NCBI RefSeq assembly: GCF_024713945.1
Contig: NC_134679.1
Location: forward strand, 4,779,001-4,843,000
Direction: 5' to 3'
Length of the DNA: 64,000 bases
Source of the DNA: Dermatophagoides farinae
Taxonomy: Eukaryota > Arthropoda > Arachnida > Sarcoptiformes > Pyroglyphidae
Below the pieces are notes generated by a model. It saw only the letters and a list, made by a program, of their open reading frames with translations, made no database searches and was not told where the DNA came from. The translations under genes were made by a program, and so were the position numbers. Of the stretch, positions 52,325 through 64,000 are shown in pieces (within the stretch, counting starts at the first letter, position 1; each line of letters opens with the position of its first letter).

Positions 52325-54595
52325 TAAAACTTTATCATTTAATTAGACCATACACTGATACACCTACTTCACACACACACACACACCTACAAACAAAAAA
52401 AAAAATGTCTTGGAACAAAAAAAAATTAATCAGTAAGTCAGATCAAAATTTGTTGAAGTTGTTGTCAGCCAGAAGATTAGATATTAACTGACAGGTTATA
52501 ATGAAAAAAACTTGGATTTGGCCAAAATGTCTATGTATGAAGTCTCTATCGAAAGAGATCAATGTGCTATATTCGATTCGAAACTGTGGTTGACATTTCT
52601 AATTATTACTCGCTTGAATTTCAACGAAAATGATGACAACAATAATAACTGTGTGTCGACGATGAGGAAAACACTAAAAAAATTTCGGAACCCGAAATAA
52701 ATAACCGTTTTTTTTTTCGTACAATTTCATTATTATCATTATCGACATTGTTGTTCGACGATAATGAATAGTTTTTTCATTTTTAATCAATTTATGTTGG
52801 CACCATTCTCCATTTACTAGCGAATAGTAGAAGTGAAAAGAAGAAGAAAAAAAATCTATGACAAAGATAATAATCCTGTGGAATGAAAATGATCCAAAAG
52901 TGTTGTGTTTTTACTTGTCTGTTTGGTTGATTGGCTGACTTTGGCCAAACTGATTAACTGATCCATCATAATCATCATAATTATTATGATGTAAGAGATC
53001 AATTTGATAATCAATAAGAAGATAGAAAGCGAGAAAGAGAGCTTAACAACGGACTAAAATCACTCAAGCATCCAATCATTCAGGTGTAATAATTAAAAAA
53101 TTTTATTTTTTTTTGCTCTGAAAATATTGTCAAATTGTTTATGTCATTTCACATATTTATGTCATACATCTCAGATACATATTGACAATGCTACAATTGT
53201 GGAAGGGAAATGAAAGGAAAATAAAGAGTTAAATCAATCAACTGTATCGTTGGCTGTCATCATGATTGATTGGTGGAAAAAAATTATCCTGGATCATTAT
53301 AACGGTAAAGTTTTTTTTCTTTCATATAATAATGGAAAATAATTGTAATAACGAATTATATGGATTTTAACGGGAAAAAAAAATTCCGGTACACACGGAC
53401 AAAGATAAATAAAGTGTATAAATTTTTTTCCACCAATTTCATAAGCTGATGCATCAGATCAATCATTAAATATTTCATAATAATAACCATATTATAATCG
53501 ATATAATTGTTTTGACCATATATGAGATCCATTTGGAGATTAGAAAATTTCCAAATTTCGGCATTATAATGATTCAATTTTAATTATTATTATAATAAAT
53601 GGTAAAAAAAATGATTATAAAAAAAACATGAAATTATTGAAAATCCTAAAAAAAGCAAATGAAATCTGGTGATATAATGTGATATAATAATATTCATCAT
53701 TTGTACTCGATTTAATAATTGATAACACATCAATTGTTTGATTTTTTTGTTTTCATCAATTTGTTTTCACAATTCGTAATTTTGTGTTTGATTGTGTATA
53801 ATGAACATGCATATAAAATGTGTTTTCTTCCGAAATATATCTTGCATAGATAAAATTCTGGTCAATGTAAAATTTTGGAAATATAAATTCATAAAATAAT
53901 ATATGATGATAATATAAGCAAGAAAATGACATTAAGAATAAAATGGTTCCAAAAATATAGTGAAGAATCGATTTTTTTTGTTAGGTAACAAATTACAGAT
54001 TTTCATATTGTTTTTGTTTTGGCTTGGCTTGGCTATTCAATATATAAAATGGATTTTTAGCATTCAAATTGATTGTGTTAAATATGTCATGTCCATATTT
54101 ATCGATACAGATAAAAAAAAGGGTAGAAAATATATGGAACGATAATATATGGGCATGGTTGTATTAATCACAAAGAGTGTGTGTGTGTGTGTGTGTGTGT
54201 ATTTAGATATTTGAAGAAAAATTATAATGGCAATGATGATTATGATGATGATAATGATGAAAAAAATGACCCAACATATTATGGCCTTATTAGTTGATTG
54301 TTTTAATGGGTCCTTATCGGCTTTTTTGTTTTTTTTTTTTTGGTTTATAAAGTAGGAGTTTAGTGTAGTTGTATGTATGTGTGGGTGTGTTTGTGTTAAA
54401 AAGCGAGAGATTGGAGATCCTTTTCTTCATTATTTTTTCATTTTTTTATTTTTTTTTTTTTTTTTGGTCGTTTTATCGTGGTTCAACAATATTACTATTA
54501 TCATTTTTGTTATTGGAATTGATCGTCGTGCAAGAATGTAAAGTTGGCGCGATTTGATATTACGAATTCGGGATTTTATCTTGATGATTTTTTTT
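52325..54595. other. Intergenic gap between FASN and the innexin gene
   Basis: No gene is supported. The part near 52,325-52,700 should contain the FASN promoter and has a CA run at 52,370-52,386. Further on there is AT-rich DNA, a (TG)n run at 54,178-54,201 and T-rich tracts. A minus-strand AATAAA at 54,450-54,445 could serve the innexin gene. Confidence 0.5.
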
Positions 54596-57500
54596 CTACA
54601 TACCATTTTTACTATCTTTAATTTCCATTCCTAATTTACGATCCAGATCGATTAATAGATCGCGAAAATTGATTGGATCAATATTTTTAGCAATCAAATC
54701 AATAAGAAACCAATCGCCAACTTGGCCAGAATGAAGAACATTACGAATCAAATCTGGATTAACAATACGACAATGTGAATGTGTGGCCATCACACGAATA
54801 CCTGGATATAAAATGGTCATTGCACGATACAATAAACCAAGTGCGCTAGCAATGGCCATAAAATAAAACCAGAACCACAAGAATATGTAGATTTTTTCAT
54901 TTACAATGTTGATTGGTAAAATGCACATGGCATCATGTCGTTGAACATCACCAGATGAACCATAACGATGGAATGTACATTTGGTCAATCGTGGAAATAC
55001 TTTTATCTACGAAAGAAAATTCATTACTTCAAAAGAAGTTTATTCATTTTTATGCTTTACCATTGGATCAAAACGAACAGACCAATCCCATTCGGTAAAG
55101 TTAAGAACTTCCCAGCCATAGCTGGAGAATTCGCCGCCCAAAAATCGATCCATTACCATCATTTGGATAATGACGTTGAACATGTTGAGCACTTCGGTGA
55201 TTGTATGGACGAGGAATAATGTATTGTGAAGTTTTTTATTACGATAAAGGTAATAGGAAACAAGATCTATATTTCGAACTCGATCCTCTTCAGGAAGAAT
55301 AGGACGATCTAAGCCAAGCATAAGATTCTTAACAAGGCCACCTTCAAATGCTTTCCATAGATAACGAGGAACACAAAAAGCTAACGCTTGGAAGAACAGC
55401 ACAAAACAGACCCATTGATAGTAGGCATGATAGACGCGTTTCTCGTTTGGTGTAGTTTTATCCACACCCGGATATGGCACCTCTTCACCGACACGTTTTT
55501 TCCATGCATTCTCTATAGAGAATGTTGTATGGATCCAACAATAAGTATCTATAACCGGAAAAATAGGAAATAAGGAATAAATAACCAAATTATCAAAAGA
55601 AATGACCAAACAAAAAAAAAAATAAAAATAAATAAATGGGAACAAAGGCTTCCTCGTTCCCAATAAATCATCATCATCATCAGACGAAATATCTTGTCAT
55701 GAGGACAATCATAAAACTTGGACAAATACAACAACAACAACAACAAAACAGTAAAGAAAGTTGATCGAACCATGATCGGGGTCAATGGATTGCGTAAAAA
55801 GAAAAAAATCTTGCTTACAATGATGAAGATGATCATCATTATTATCATTAGACTATCAATAAATGACAACGCGCATGAGTGACATTTTTTTAAATCAAAA
55901 ATTTTTTTTTTTACAATTCAACAACAATAAATCCTGTGTGCTTTATCATGATTGTTTTGTTTGCTTGCTTGCTTGAAAAATATTTTTTTTCATAGATATC
56001 CTCAAAAAATATAGAAGATTTTCGTTTGTCAGGCTATGAATGATGATGCGGCCACCAGTCATCGCAAGCAAGGCAAACTGGACGAAAAAAAAAATCTTCA
56101 ATCATCATCATGTGGTCATTTGTTATTTTTTTTTCTCTTGATGCTGCTGTTAAACTTTCACATACGAATATTAATTACTTTTTTTTCTCCTTCATGACAT
56201 CTTTATCATTATACAGAGGTATATCGATTGATATGAAAGCATCATCCGATAAAAAAAATGAGCATTTTAAATTGATAAAAATGCAAAGTCACAATATCAT
56301 CAAACTATATATGAACTGTAGAACGATAGATGAAAAAAAAACAAACGACCCGAAAAACAAGATCACAAAAAAAATCACATATAGAGAATGAGAAAGAGAA
56401 AGATCTGAAAAAATTGATTCAAGTAAAAACATTCAACAAGTGGTGGCGGTGGTGGTCATGCATGTACAAAGTAAAATCATCATCATCCATTATATAATCT
56501 ATTTACATTTTTTTTTATTGGGACTGAGAAAAGAACTTTTTTTTATAATTTTTTTTATTCGATTCAATAAACAGAAAATGTCGCGCGTGAATGAAATTTT
56601 AGTTAGAAAAAATAAAACGAGTTAATAATCATTGAAAAAAAAATCAAGTTTTTAAATACAAACAATAATCGACAAATTAATGTCACTATTAATACTGGCC
56701 ATAAATAAATTCGAACAAGCTCGGGAAAAAACCTGATCCTAATCATTTTGTTTGATCTGTAAGGAAATTTTTTTTTTTAAATTGCAAAGAAAAATAACTG
56801 TAAACACTTTCATCATTAGATTAATGTGGATTTTTTTCCTTCTTTCAATAATTATATCCAAAGCAATCCGCATAAACATTTTTGTTGAAACAAAAATGTT
56901 TTTAAATAAAACATCCACACATGTACACACACGTACATATCAGATGCGTTGTATATGATGGATGATTGGAAAGAAAATTTTCATTTTATAGCTGTCCGAA
57001 TAATAATAACAATTGCAACAACAACAACAACAAAAACAAAAACAACAAGTGGTCGTCCTCGTTATTATAGGCTAATTATGAAATAAAACTTTTTGCTGCA
57101 TCTGGTTTATTGCAGCTACTGTTGTCCAACAACGATGACGATCAACACCTATGATTGAATGGATCGTTAATTTTATTGTATGATAATTAATAATGGGTAA
57201 TTTTGTAAAAAAAAGGGAAAAAAATTTGCAACCAGGAAAAATTTTTTTTCTCAATTTTTATATATTGAATCGAAATCGACATATTTTGTTCTTGACGATA
57301 TCACCACTATATAATCGTGAAATCGAACTGATTCAGGTTATTCGAAATTGATTTATCGACTCACACACACACACACACACACACACAAACACGAGTATTT
57401 TTGTTTTCAATTTTATCGAATGAAAAAAAAAAATTTTTTGACTTATCGAAACAAAAATCAAATTTACGATGATATGACAGTTATTTGTGTCACCCATTAC

Positions 57501-58451
57501 TAATAGAATGTTTTTTTTTAATTTTATCGTTTGTTTGAATTTCAAATGTATATATGCACTGTATGAACTAGATGATCAACATACCGAGAAGATTTGGTGG
57601 AATATCGTCCCGAGAGATACAGTCGATTGGATCACCAAAATATTGACGAGCTATTAAAATGAATTTAAAAGAAAAAAAAATTGTTAGTTATTTGTCGTCG
57701 TAGCAACACAATTGTGTGTGTGTAAATATGTAATTAAAATCAAATTTAAAAAAAATTTAAAAATTAGAATTCACATATGACTGATGATCAATGGATCAAA
57801 TTATATCAAATTGAGGCCATCATCATCATTTTTAAATATACAACATTGAATCAAACAATTGATTTCTTAATGGTGGCCTTAAGCAAAAACCTGGCAAAAT
57901 ATCATTTCGGAACAAGCCAGATGTTGGTGTATTTCTATTTTGTTAGTTAGAAACCTAGCCTTGCCATATAATCATATTGTATTCATTTTAGGGTATGCAT
58001 CCAGGTCAAATTGTTATTTTCAAAGTGACCATGTTAAGCTGTTTTCTATTTAATTAACTTCATATCTAATTGTTGACAATAGCAATCAATCATATATATA
58101 TCTCTAAATGAATTCATTAATTATTTCTATAATTAATTATCAGCCAAGTTTGGGTCACTGAACTAATTTTCGAATGACGTTAGAAAATTCCCGGTTCGGT
58201 TCTCATTTTTTTTGGTCTCGGAACCGGTTCCAACTTTTTCGAGACTGTGTGAATAACCTAATTCATTTCGTGTGTGAATGGGGGGTTGGTTCCATCATTA
58301 TTTACAAATTACAAGACATACCTGTGACCATCAATGAGAATGCAACCAATATGAGTACGGTAGCTTTATAATGTAATCGATAAATGTGATTATCAATTAC
58401 ACAGCTTTGTGGTTTAACAAATTGTTTCAACGAACCAAATAATTGAAACAT
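54596..58451 (-). CDS. Innexin (gap-junction channel subunit)
   Basis: Innexins form invertebrate gap junctions and have four membrane helices and two cysteines in each extracellular loop. Exons on the minus strand are 58,451-58,322, 57,650-57,585, 55,548-55,061 and 55,006-54,596, with introns of 671, 2,036 and 54 nt (phases 1, 1, 0). The product has 364 residues, a normal innexin length. Evidence: N-terminus MFQLFGSLKQFV with IYRLHYKATVLILVAFSLMVT leading into helix 1; the ARQYFGDPIDC loop motif; TYCWI, completing the two loop-1 cysteines; the family signature YYQWVCFVLFFQALAF at about residues 108-123; loop-2 cysteines in KCTFHRYGSSGD and DAMCILP; and INIVNEKIYIFLWFWF for helix 4. The stop TAG at 54,598-54,596 sits within a good splice-donor context (AATG|GTATGTAG), so a longer isoform is possible. 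I cannot say which innexin paralogue this is. Confidence 0.93.
55549..57584 (-). other. Large second intron of the innexin gene
   Basis: About 2.0 kb of AT-rich DNA between exons 2 and 3. It holds CAA/TTG runs, a CA run at 57,361-57,387 and low-complexity open frames. No nested gene is supported. Confidence 0.7.
57651..58321 (-). other. First intron of the innexin gene
   Basis: 671 bp. It contains the 12-bp palindrome GGAACCGGTTCC (58,220-58,231) inside a longer GTCTCG...CGAGAC hairpin. No gene is seen in it. Confidence 0.7.
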
Positions 58452-58654
58452 ATTTGATTAATTTGATGATTTATAGATTGATCACTAATAGTGGAAAAAA
58501 ATCGATGAATGTTGGCGTGAAAAAAATTCGATATTTCAAAAACACAGACAACACACACACGCACACACAGAGACACGAAAAAAAAAATTCGATAGGATCC
58601 TAGCGACCAATTATAAAGAAAAAAATTCAACAGGCGTAAAAGGAAATACAACCA

Positions 58655-58711
58655 GTAGCTGCCAATAGTTAACCAATAGTTGCCAATAGTTAATCAATAG
58701 CTGCCAATATT
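58655..58711. promoter_or_regulatory. CCAAT-containing 21-bp tandem repeat upstream of the innexin start
   Basis: Nearly three copies of a 21-bp unit (about ATAGYTGCCAATAGTTAAYCA) lie 204-260 bp upstream of the innexin ATG. Together they hold four CCAAT pentamers. CCAAT is a common animal promoter element bound by NF-Y and works in either orientation; the regulatory role here is inference. Confidence 0.45.
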
Positions 58712-59460
58712 ATTGTTCGTTGTTGTTGTTTTGACAAATATTCCAACAAAAAAGTTATTTATTTCATCAAACAATTGACAAAATCGGAAAAAACAAAAAG
58801 GGCAACAAAATATGCTTGCTGATATTATATACACGTCGAAGGCAAATCAATGGACAAAAAAAATTTTTTGTCGACGTCAATGGCAACAATTTGATGGCAA
58901 TTTTTAACCACGATGACGATGATGATGGTGATGATGATGATGATGTTTCATGTATGGATGAATGGAAGTGGACGTTCGAAATTATGATTGTTGTGGTAGT
59001 ATGTCCACTTGCCTTCTCTTTCATATGATGATGATGCTATGAGAATGATTCGGCCACATTTGATTCATGATAAATGAAATAAAATATTTTGCAAAGAGAA
59101 AAAATAACAGCCAGACTTGTTCAAGTTGATTTGGGCCGTCATTAGTCGTTCATTTTTGTTCGAGTAGCATAATCATCAATGTATTTTGAATGATGAGATT
59201 TCTACCACATAAACCTGAACATACACACACACACACAAACACAACACATGAATCGAATCAATGATGATGAACAATGAAAAGTAGAGCCAGGAAGGGGAAG
59301 AACAAACACCAACAATAGCTAGCTCATTGCAACTAGCTCAGCAATTCCAGACAGACAGACACACACACACATATGAAAAAAAGTTGATAAGTACCAGTTT
59401 TTTAGATCTAAAGTTAGGCTAGCTTTGTTGATCATGACCAAACCTTTTTTCATTTTGAAG

Positions 59461-59577
59461 CGTGCGGCAAATATGGCCGACTTCGAAATAAAACGTATAC
59501 ATTAGCTGCTGGCTATAGTAGCCGTATGTACATAGATCGTATATGGTGTGTGATTCCAATCGAACCATCAAACCAGG
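59461..59577 (+). other. Candidate orphan exon
   Basis: A T-rich acceptor-like tract (CATTTTGAAG) precedes 117 bp that stay open in one frame, beginning CGKYGRLRNKTYTLAAGYSS after two bases, and end at CAGG|GTATAT. The segment is less AT-rich than its surroundings and its translation is not low-complexity. I do not recognise it and could not find partner exons in a compatible phase. Confidence 0.25.
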
Positions 59578-60367
59578 GTATATTTTTTTTTTGAATTTAA
59601 ATCTTGAAGTATGGCAGTGGTAAAATAAATTGAGCTTGTCTTGTGTGTTATTTTAGTGAACTTTTGACATGACATGACATGTGTGTATGTTAGGTGTGTG
59701 TGTGTGTGTGTGCATAAAGTTCACATACACAAACACACAATGTGTTTGCACCAAATGGATCTGAATTCTCACATAAAAATTACACTAGTTTCAACTCATA
59801 TAGTTCAAGAGGAAATTTCTCAAGGCCAATGAAAAAAAAAAAATTTGAAAGTTTGAGCTATATTTGTGTTTGTTGTTTTTGTTGTTGTTGTTGTTGTCGT
59901 CGTCGTTAGATTCCAAGGACAAACGAACACTACCTTTGCACTCTTGGAACACCCGGGGCATTTAAAATAAGGCAGAAAAAAAAATTTATTGAATCCCCTC
60001 AGGACCAAATTTTTAAACACACACACACACGTCTATTGAATGGTGGTTTTTTCTGAGCACTTTAATTATAAAAATTCAAGGGGTACTAAATGGAATTTCT
60101 CCTTTGTTTTTGTTTTTTTTCTGGTCAAATTATTTGACGACAAAGTCATCAATGTAAAATTATCGTTTCATTTTCTTCTTCATCGGCGGCGGTGGTGGTG
60201 GTGATGGTGGTGGCCATCATTAATAATTTGGTTGAACAGTTGGATTTGAAAAAGTACAAAAAAAACACGCACATGTGTGTCAGTGTTTTGGTGATTATCC
60301 TTCTAGCTTAAATGGTAATAAATTTTCATTTGAAGCATTTGGCCAAAAGTTTTTGAAAAAATCATTA

Positions 60368-60370
<3 letters not shown>

Positions 60371-60447
<77 letters not shown>
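60371..60447 (+). repeat. (TC)n microsatellite
   Basis: About 77 bp of TC dinucleotides followed directly by a short TG run. Confidence 0.92.
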
Positions 60448-60451
<4 letters not shown>

Positions 60452-61818
60452 TGTGTGTATGTGTTCGAAATCGAATAAGAATTGTTGGGTCGTTGATCGA
60501 TAGGCTTTTTGGTGTTTTTGGTCATTACAAGAATGAATATACTAGAATCGAATCAGAACAAGTTGAAAGTTGAATGGAAAAAAACTCTCTCATTTCAGAT
60601 TTAACCATCACACAATATATCATATTGGCTCAAGGTTGGCCATTCATTTATTCTTGATCAAATCAGGTTAGATCTAGTTATCACTAGATTCATATAGAAT
60701 GTGGTATAGCACAACACAGAACAGCATGAATACATACATACACACATACAACACAAATAAACACTTGCATGACAAATTCCACACATATAGAAGATTGTTT
60801 CGAATTTATGGATGATGCAATAAGTAGGGATTTTTTGCAAATGAAAATCTGGCAATTCATAACATAAAAAAAACTTCCAGCAAGTTATCCTTGATGGTGT
60901 GTGTGTGTGTGTTTGTGATGGCAATCATTAATAACAATTGAATCTGGAGATACAATGGAAAAAACACGTGTACGCAACACACAGTAGGACACCCACATAT
61001 CAATCAATCGATTGTTGAATAATCATTTTTGTTTGAAAGAAAAAAAAATCAAAACTAAATGAATTTCGTTCACATTCATATTGTTGAATGATGAATTAGA
61101 AAAAAATGAACAAAATTTTAAAAAATGCGACACACAAGACGACAAAACGTATTATCATTTTAAATTGTGCGATATAATATTCTTGGTTAAATGGATGGAA
61201 ACAAAAAAAAATAAAAATAAAAATTTCAAGTGTTGCTGACATGTAAAAAAAAGGCAAAGACACATGGCAGGCCATCCATCGAAGATCTGGTTCACCCGAA
61301 TAATAATGACAGTAAGAAAGCCCTACCGTCGTCGTTACCAATTCATGTTGCTGCATAGAATCACATACACACACACACAGATGATAATGTCTAGATTCTA
61401 GATACAGTCAGTCAGTCAAAGTAGTGAGGATTCTAATTTCGGATACAATGACTTCTAGTCACAATTTTTTTTTCTTCACATCTTAGTCACAATCACAACA
61501 TACATTAGACTGAGTTAAACGTAGAATTTAGTTGAATTGCGTTTTTTTTCCATCATTACACTCGAAGCAAAAAATTTGTAATGAATATAAAAAAATATTA
61601 TAACCACCAGGATCAATGAAATATTTGAGCACCATCATCATAATCGTCATCATCATGGTTTTATGATCATAAAATCAATGTTTCGAATGAATAAAGAATT
61701 AATTATTTGTGTGAGTGTGTCAATGTGCCCATGTTATTGCATAATGATCAATGAAAATTTCAATGAAATATATGCGGAAGACAATGGCACAATCTATCAC
61801 TAATAGTGTTTGGTTCAG

Positions 61819-61911
61819 GTCAAGCGTCGGCGCAATAAGGTCCGTAAACTTTTACATATGAAAATTCCTAGGGACATTCTGGGCACAGAATCAAGATTCT
61901 GGGGTTATTGA
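61819..61911 (+). other. Candidate orphan terminal exon
   Basis: After TTTGGTTCAG, 30 codons stay open to TGA and read as a basic peptide beginning VKRRRNKVRKLLHMKIP. Base composition is less AT-rich than the flanks. No known family is recognised, and its phase does not join cleanly to the candidate exon at 59,461-59,577. Confidence 0.2.
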
Positions 61912-62732
61912 CTGGTGAATTGAACCATCCAGCAAACTCTCTCTGATTCTGTTCTATATGCCTCCAGTGTGCCTAGTTTATCGGTTTATTTCGTATATTT
62001 TGTAGGTGGCAATTCATGCTCTATTCATGTATGGACATTTTTCATGAATCATTATGTGTTTTGATGATGTTTGGATACACTGCGCAAGAATCGCCATAAT
62101 CATTGAATTTGATCAAAAACGACAACATATATTCCATTCAAAACATATCCAATCAAAACGAACAAATAAACAACGACAACCAAAATGTTCAGGTCGTTGT
62201 TCGTTCAACGGCGCAAAAACCGTCAGAAATGTTTAGAATAGAAAAAAAATGAGTTTTTTTTTGCTATAGCGTTAACCTTAACAACAACAACAACAGCAGC
62301 AGCAGCAAAGATCATGTCTGTCTCAATATTTGGGCAACTATATGAATTGTGGAAATGTATCATCATCACGATGATCAACCCGGAAGTTGATTTTGTTCAA
62401 TTAGCAAACTGTGTGTGCGTATGAAAATACCTACAGACATACATGAAGGCCAACTAACCAAGTTTTTTCCTATGTCTGTGTTGGTATTCAATTTCAATTT
62501 GTTTTGTTTTGAATATATATTCAACAAATCGAATCTAATCAATCTTAAAGTGAAAGAATGGGAACGTTGTTTTCGTTGTATATAGAGAATATATGAGCAT
62601 AAAAAATATTTATAAAAAAACGAAAGAGTTTTTCGTATGATTATTATTATTATTGACATAATGAAAATAATTAAACCACAAATATATAAACAAATCAATC
62701 TTCTTTCATCATAATCCATAAATAAATAGAAA

Positions 62733-64000
62733 TTAGCCCAATTTGCCAAGTTGAATTTTAGCACGTAAAGCTCGATGTGAATGATAGATGAATGAATCAA
62801 TAATACTGGCCACTTGTCACGAAAAACAAATAGATTATAAATTTTGAATTCAAAATAATCAACAATGTGGATTGACTTACCTGTCAATATACCACCAATT
62901 ATTGCGCATAAACTGGTCAGAAAATGTAATGTCGATCGATGTTGTTCGCTATATTTGATCAACATTGGACCAAATTCATAGATAAAGAATACGCCTGGTA
63001 ATCTTGCATCCGTTATCGCATCTAACGTTGAGCCATATTCTTTTTTAAATCTAGTCACAGCGAATTGATTCGTTTCAATTTGCTGATTATTAAAAAAAAA
63101 TTCCAGACATGATTAGCAACTGCTAGAAGAAATGTTAAAATTTTTTCGATTTACCTGATTCTTGAGATCCTGATAGATAGTCGGTATGATTTTTATGTAA
63201 TACTGAAATGTGGCTAAACCATGACCTAAAATAAATCAACAAAAGAAAACGAAAGGAGGAAAAATTTTAAAATTGATGATGATAACGACATCTATGTAAT
63301 GGACAGCTATCAGCAAACATGTGTTGGGCCATCATAATCAGAGAAAATATTCGCATGTAAATTTTTGGCCTGAAATTTTATAAATTTTTTTCTTTGATTT
63401 GGCATTCTATCCTTTTTTTCACTAAAGTAATTCAAACAACAATCATCCTTTATAACCATGCCGGCAGTAGGCAACGTATATCAACGTGGTTATCAACCAT
63501 CGTGCTGGGATCGTGTCAAATATGGTTTTATGATGGGTGCCTGCGTTGGTCTTGCATCAGGTGGACTGTTTGGTGGTTTTCGAGCCTTATCGTAAGTCCC
63601 GTATAAATGTCCGATTTAAATCTTTTGATTTTCTAATTTTTTTTTCATCTCAATATTAGAATGGGCCTACGAGGTCGTGAACTATTGTCATCATTGGGTA
63701 AAGTTATGATACAAGGTGGTGGCACATTCGGTACATTCATGGCTATAGGAACAGCTATTCGCTGTTAATTCAAGTCGATTACCTTGTTCACTGACGAACC
63801 AGACGCCATCCAATTGATTTTCAATAGTGTGAACTTTTTGTCCAAATGATAGATGATTGATACGGTGTGAAGTATTCATCTATATCATATATATTTTACA
63901 ATGTAATAAAAAAATATCCTGTTCGTTAGTCTGTACCAAATTTTTTTTTGTTTTTGTTTTGATTACCGAAATCAATTCGCCCAAGTTGATATCATGAACT
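62733..64000 (-). CDS. ERGIC3: ERGIC3 (Erv46-type early secretory pathway membrane protein), 5' part outside window
   Basis: ERGIC3/Erv46 proteins cycle between ER and Golgi and act as cargo receptors in COPII/COPI transport. Exons on the minus strand are 64,000 (cut)-63,967, 63,879-63,783, 63,225-63,155, 63,082-62,881 and 62,812-62,733, joined in phases 0, 1, 0, 1. Introns are 87, 557, 72 and 68 nt. The visible protein has about 160 residues: HRINHLSFG, then [64 protein letters not shown] (the second membrane helix) and [20 protein letters not shown] at the C-terminus. The order and these motifs fit ERGIC3 better than ERGIC1 or ERGIC2. The 557-nt intron hosts ROMO1 on the other strand. Confidence 0.9.
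63458..63768 (+). CDS. ROMO1: ROMO1 (reactive oxygen species modulator 1, Mgr2-type mitochondrial inner membrane protein)
   Basis: ROMO1 is a very small mitochondrial inner-membrane protein linked to the TIM23 translocase (yeast Mgr2) and to ROS signalling. Exon 1 is 63,458-63,591 and exon 2 is 63,660-63,768, joined across a 68-nt intron (donor GTAAGT, acceptor AATATTAG, phase 2). The product has 80 residues, against 79 in human. Diagnostic segments are [19 protein letters not shown], a Gly-rich first helix, [18 protein letters not shown] and the C-terminal [17 protein letters not shown], which is nearly identical to the animal family. The gene starts inside an ERGIC3 intron on the opposite strand. 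Its poly(A) signal at 63,905-63,910 implies a 3' UTR that covers the whole ERGIC3 exon 63,783-63,879. Confidence 0.96.
63905..63910 (+). terminator. Likely poly(A) signal of ROMO1
   Basis: AATAAA, 137 bases past the ROMO1 stop and beyond the antisense ERGIC3 exon. It is the first AATAAA after the stop codon on this strand. Confidence 0.55.

Larger units (their letters stand above)
58712..62732. other. 4-kb stretch without an assignable gene
   Basis: Mostly AT-rich simple-repeat DNA, with CA runs at 59,222-59,237 and 59,360-59,372, a GGT/GGC patch at about 60,184-60,216 and a TC tract at 60,371-60,447. Two short GC-richer segments with splice-like borders (59,461-59,577 and 61,819-61,911) may be exons of an unrecognised gene and are listed separately. 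Confidence 0.5.

Noticed and set aside
62054-62236. 60-residue open frame on the plus strand
   Set aside because: No domain, no splice context and no clear start; the composition follows local AAC/CAA repeats.
63961-64000. Belonging of the last 34 bases to a different gene
   Set aside because: Read in phase 0 they give [11 protein letters not shown] followed across an 87-nt intron by [13 protein letters not shown], which matches the ERGIC3 order, so they were kept in ERGIC3.

Overview
This is eukaryotic nuclear DNA from a small-intron invertebrate, most likely an arthropod. An innexin gene points to a protostome. Many introns are only 52-87 nt, and the intergenic DNA is very AT-rich and full of CAT/ATG, TTG, TC and TG simple repeats. 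I infer an astigmatid mite (Dermatophagoides-like). That placement is inference and no marker gene proves it. I found no rRNA, tRNA or CRISPR array.

Left part (1-39,900) is gene-poor. Positions 1-3010 are the 3' part of an LTR retroelement: one long open frame runs from gag-like zinc knuckles and a retropepsin-like domain through a short reverse-transcriptase stub straight into an envelope-like glycoprotein. A probable 3' LTR begins at 3006. At 7418-9008 a 41-bp inverted repeat (39/41 matching) brackets a decayed LINE 3' end. Two single-pass membrane protein genes follow, with terminal exons at 10,070-11,165 and 28,415-30,043. They share the same exon layout and look like diverged paralogues. 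The rest is low-complexity AT-rich sequence.

Middle part (39,900-52,300) is compact. It holds a two-exon gene for a small basic protein I cannot name (39,941-40,324), a two-exon gene for a secreted six-cysteine protein (41,476-42,137), and then two leftward genes 265 bp apart. These are membrane-associated prostaglandin E synthase 2 (42,334-43,977, four exons) and type I animal fatty acid synthase (44,243-52,297, six exons, all expected domains). The synthase reading frame is broken by one apparently extra base near 47,900.

Right part (52,300-64,000) carries a leftward four-exon innexin gene (54,596-58,451) with a CCAAT-containing tandem repeat upstream. After about 4 kb without an assignable gene comes the 3' half of ERGIC3 (leftward, cut by the window end). 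A complete two-exon ROMO1 gene lies in an ERGIC3 intron on the opposite strand, and its 3' UTR probably runs antisense through an ERGIC3 coding exon.

Exon limits were set by hand from reading phase, GT/AG sites and family resemblance. Family assignments rest on remembered motifs, not searches.
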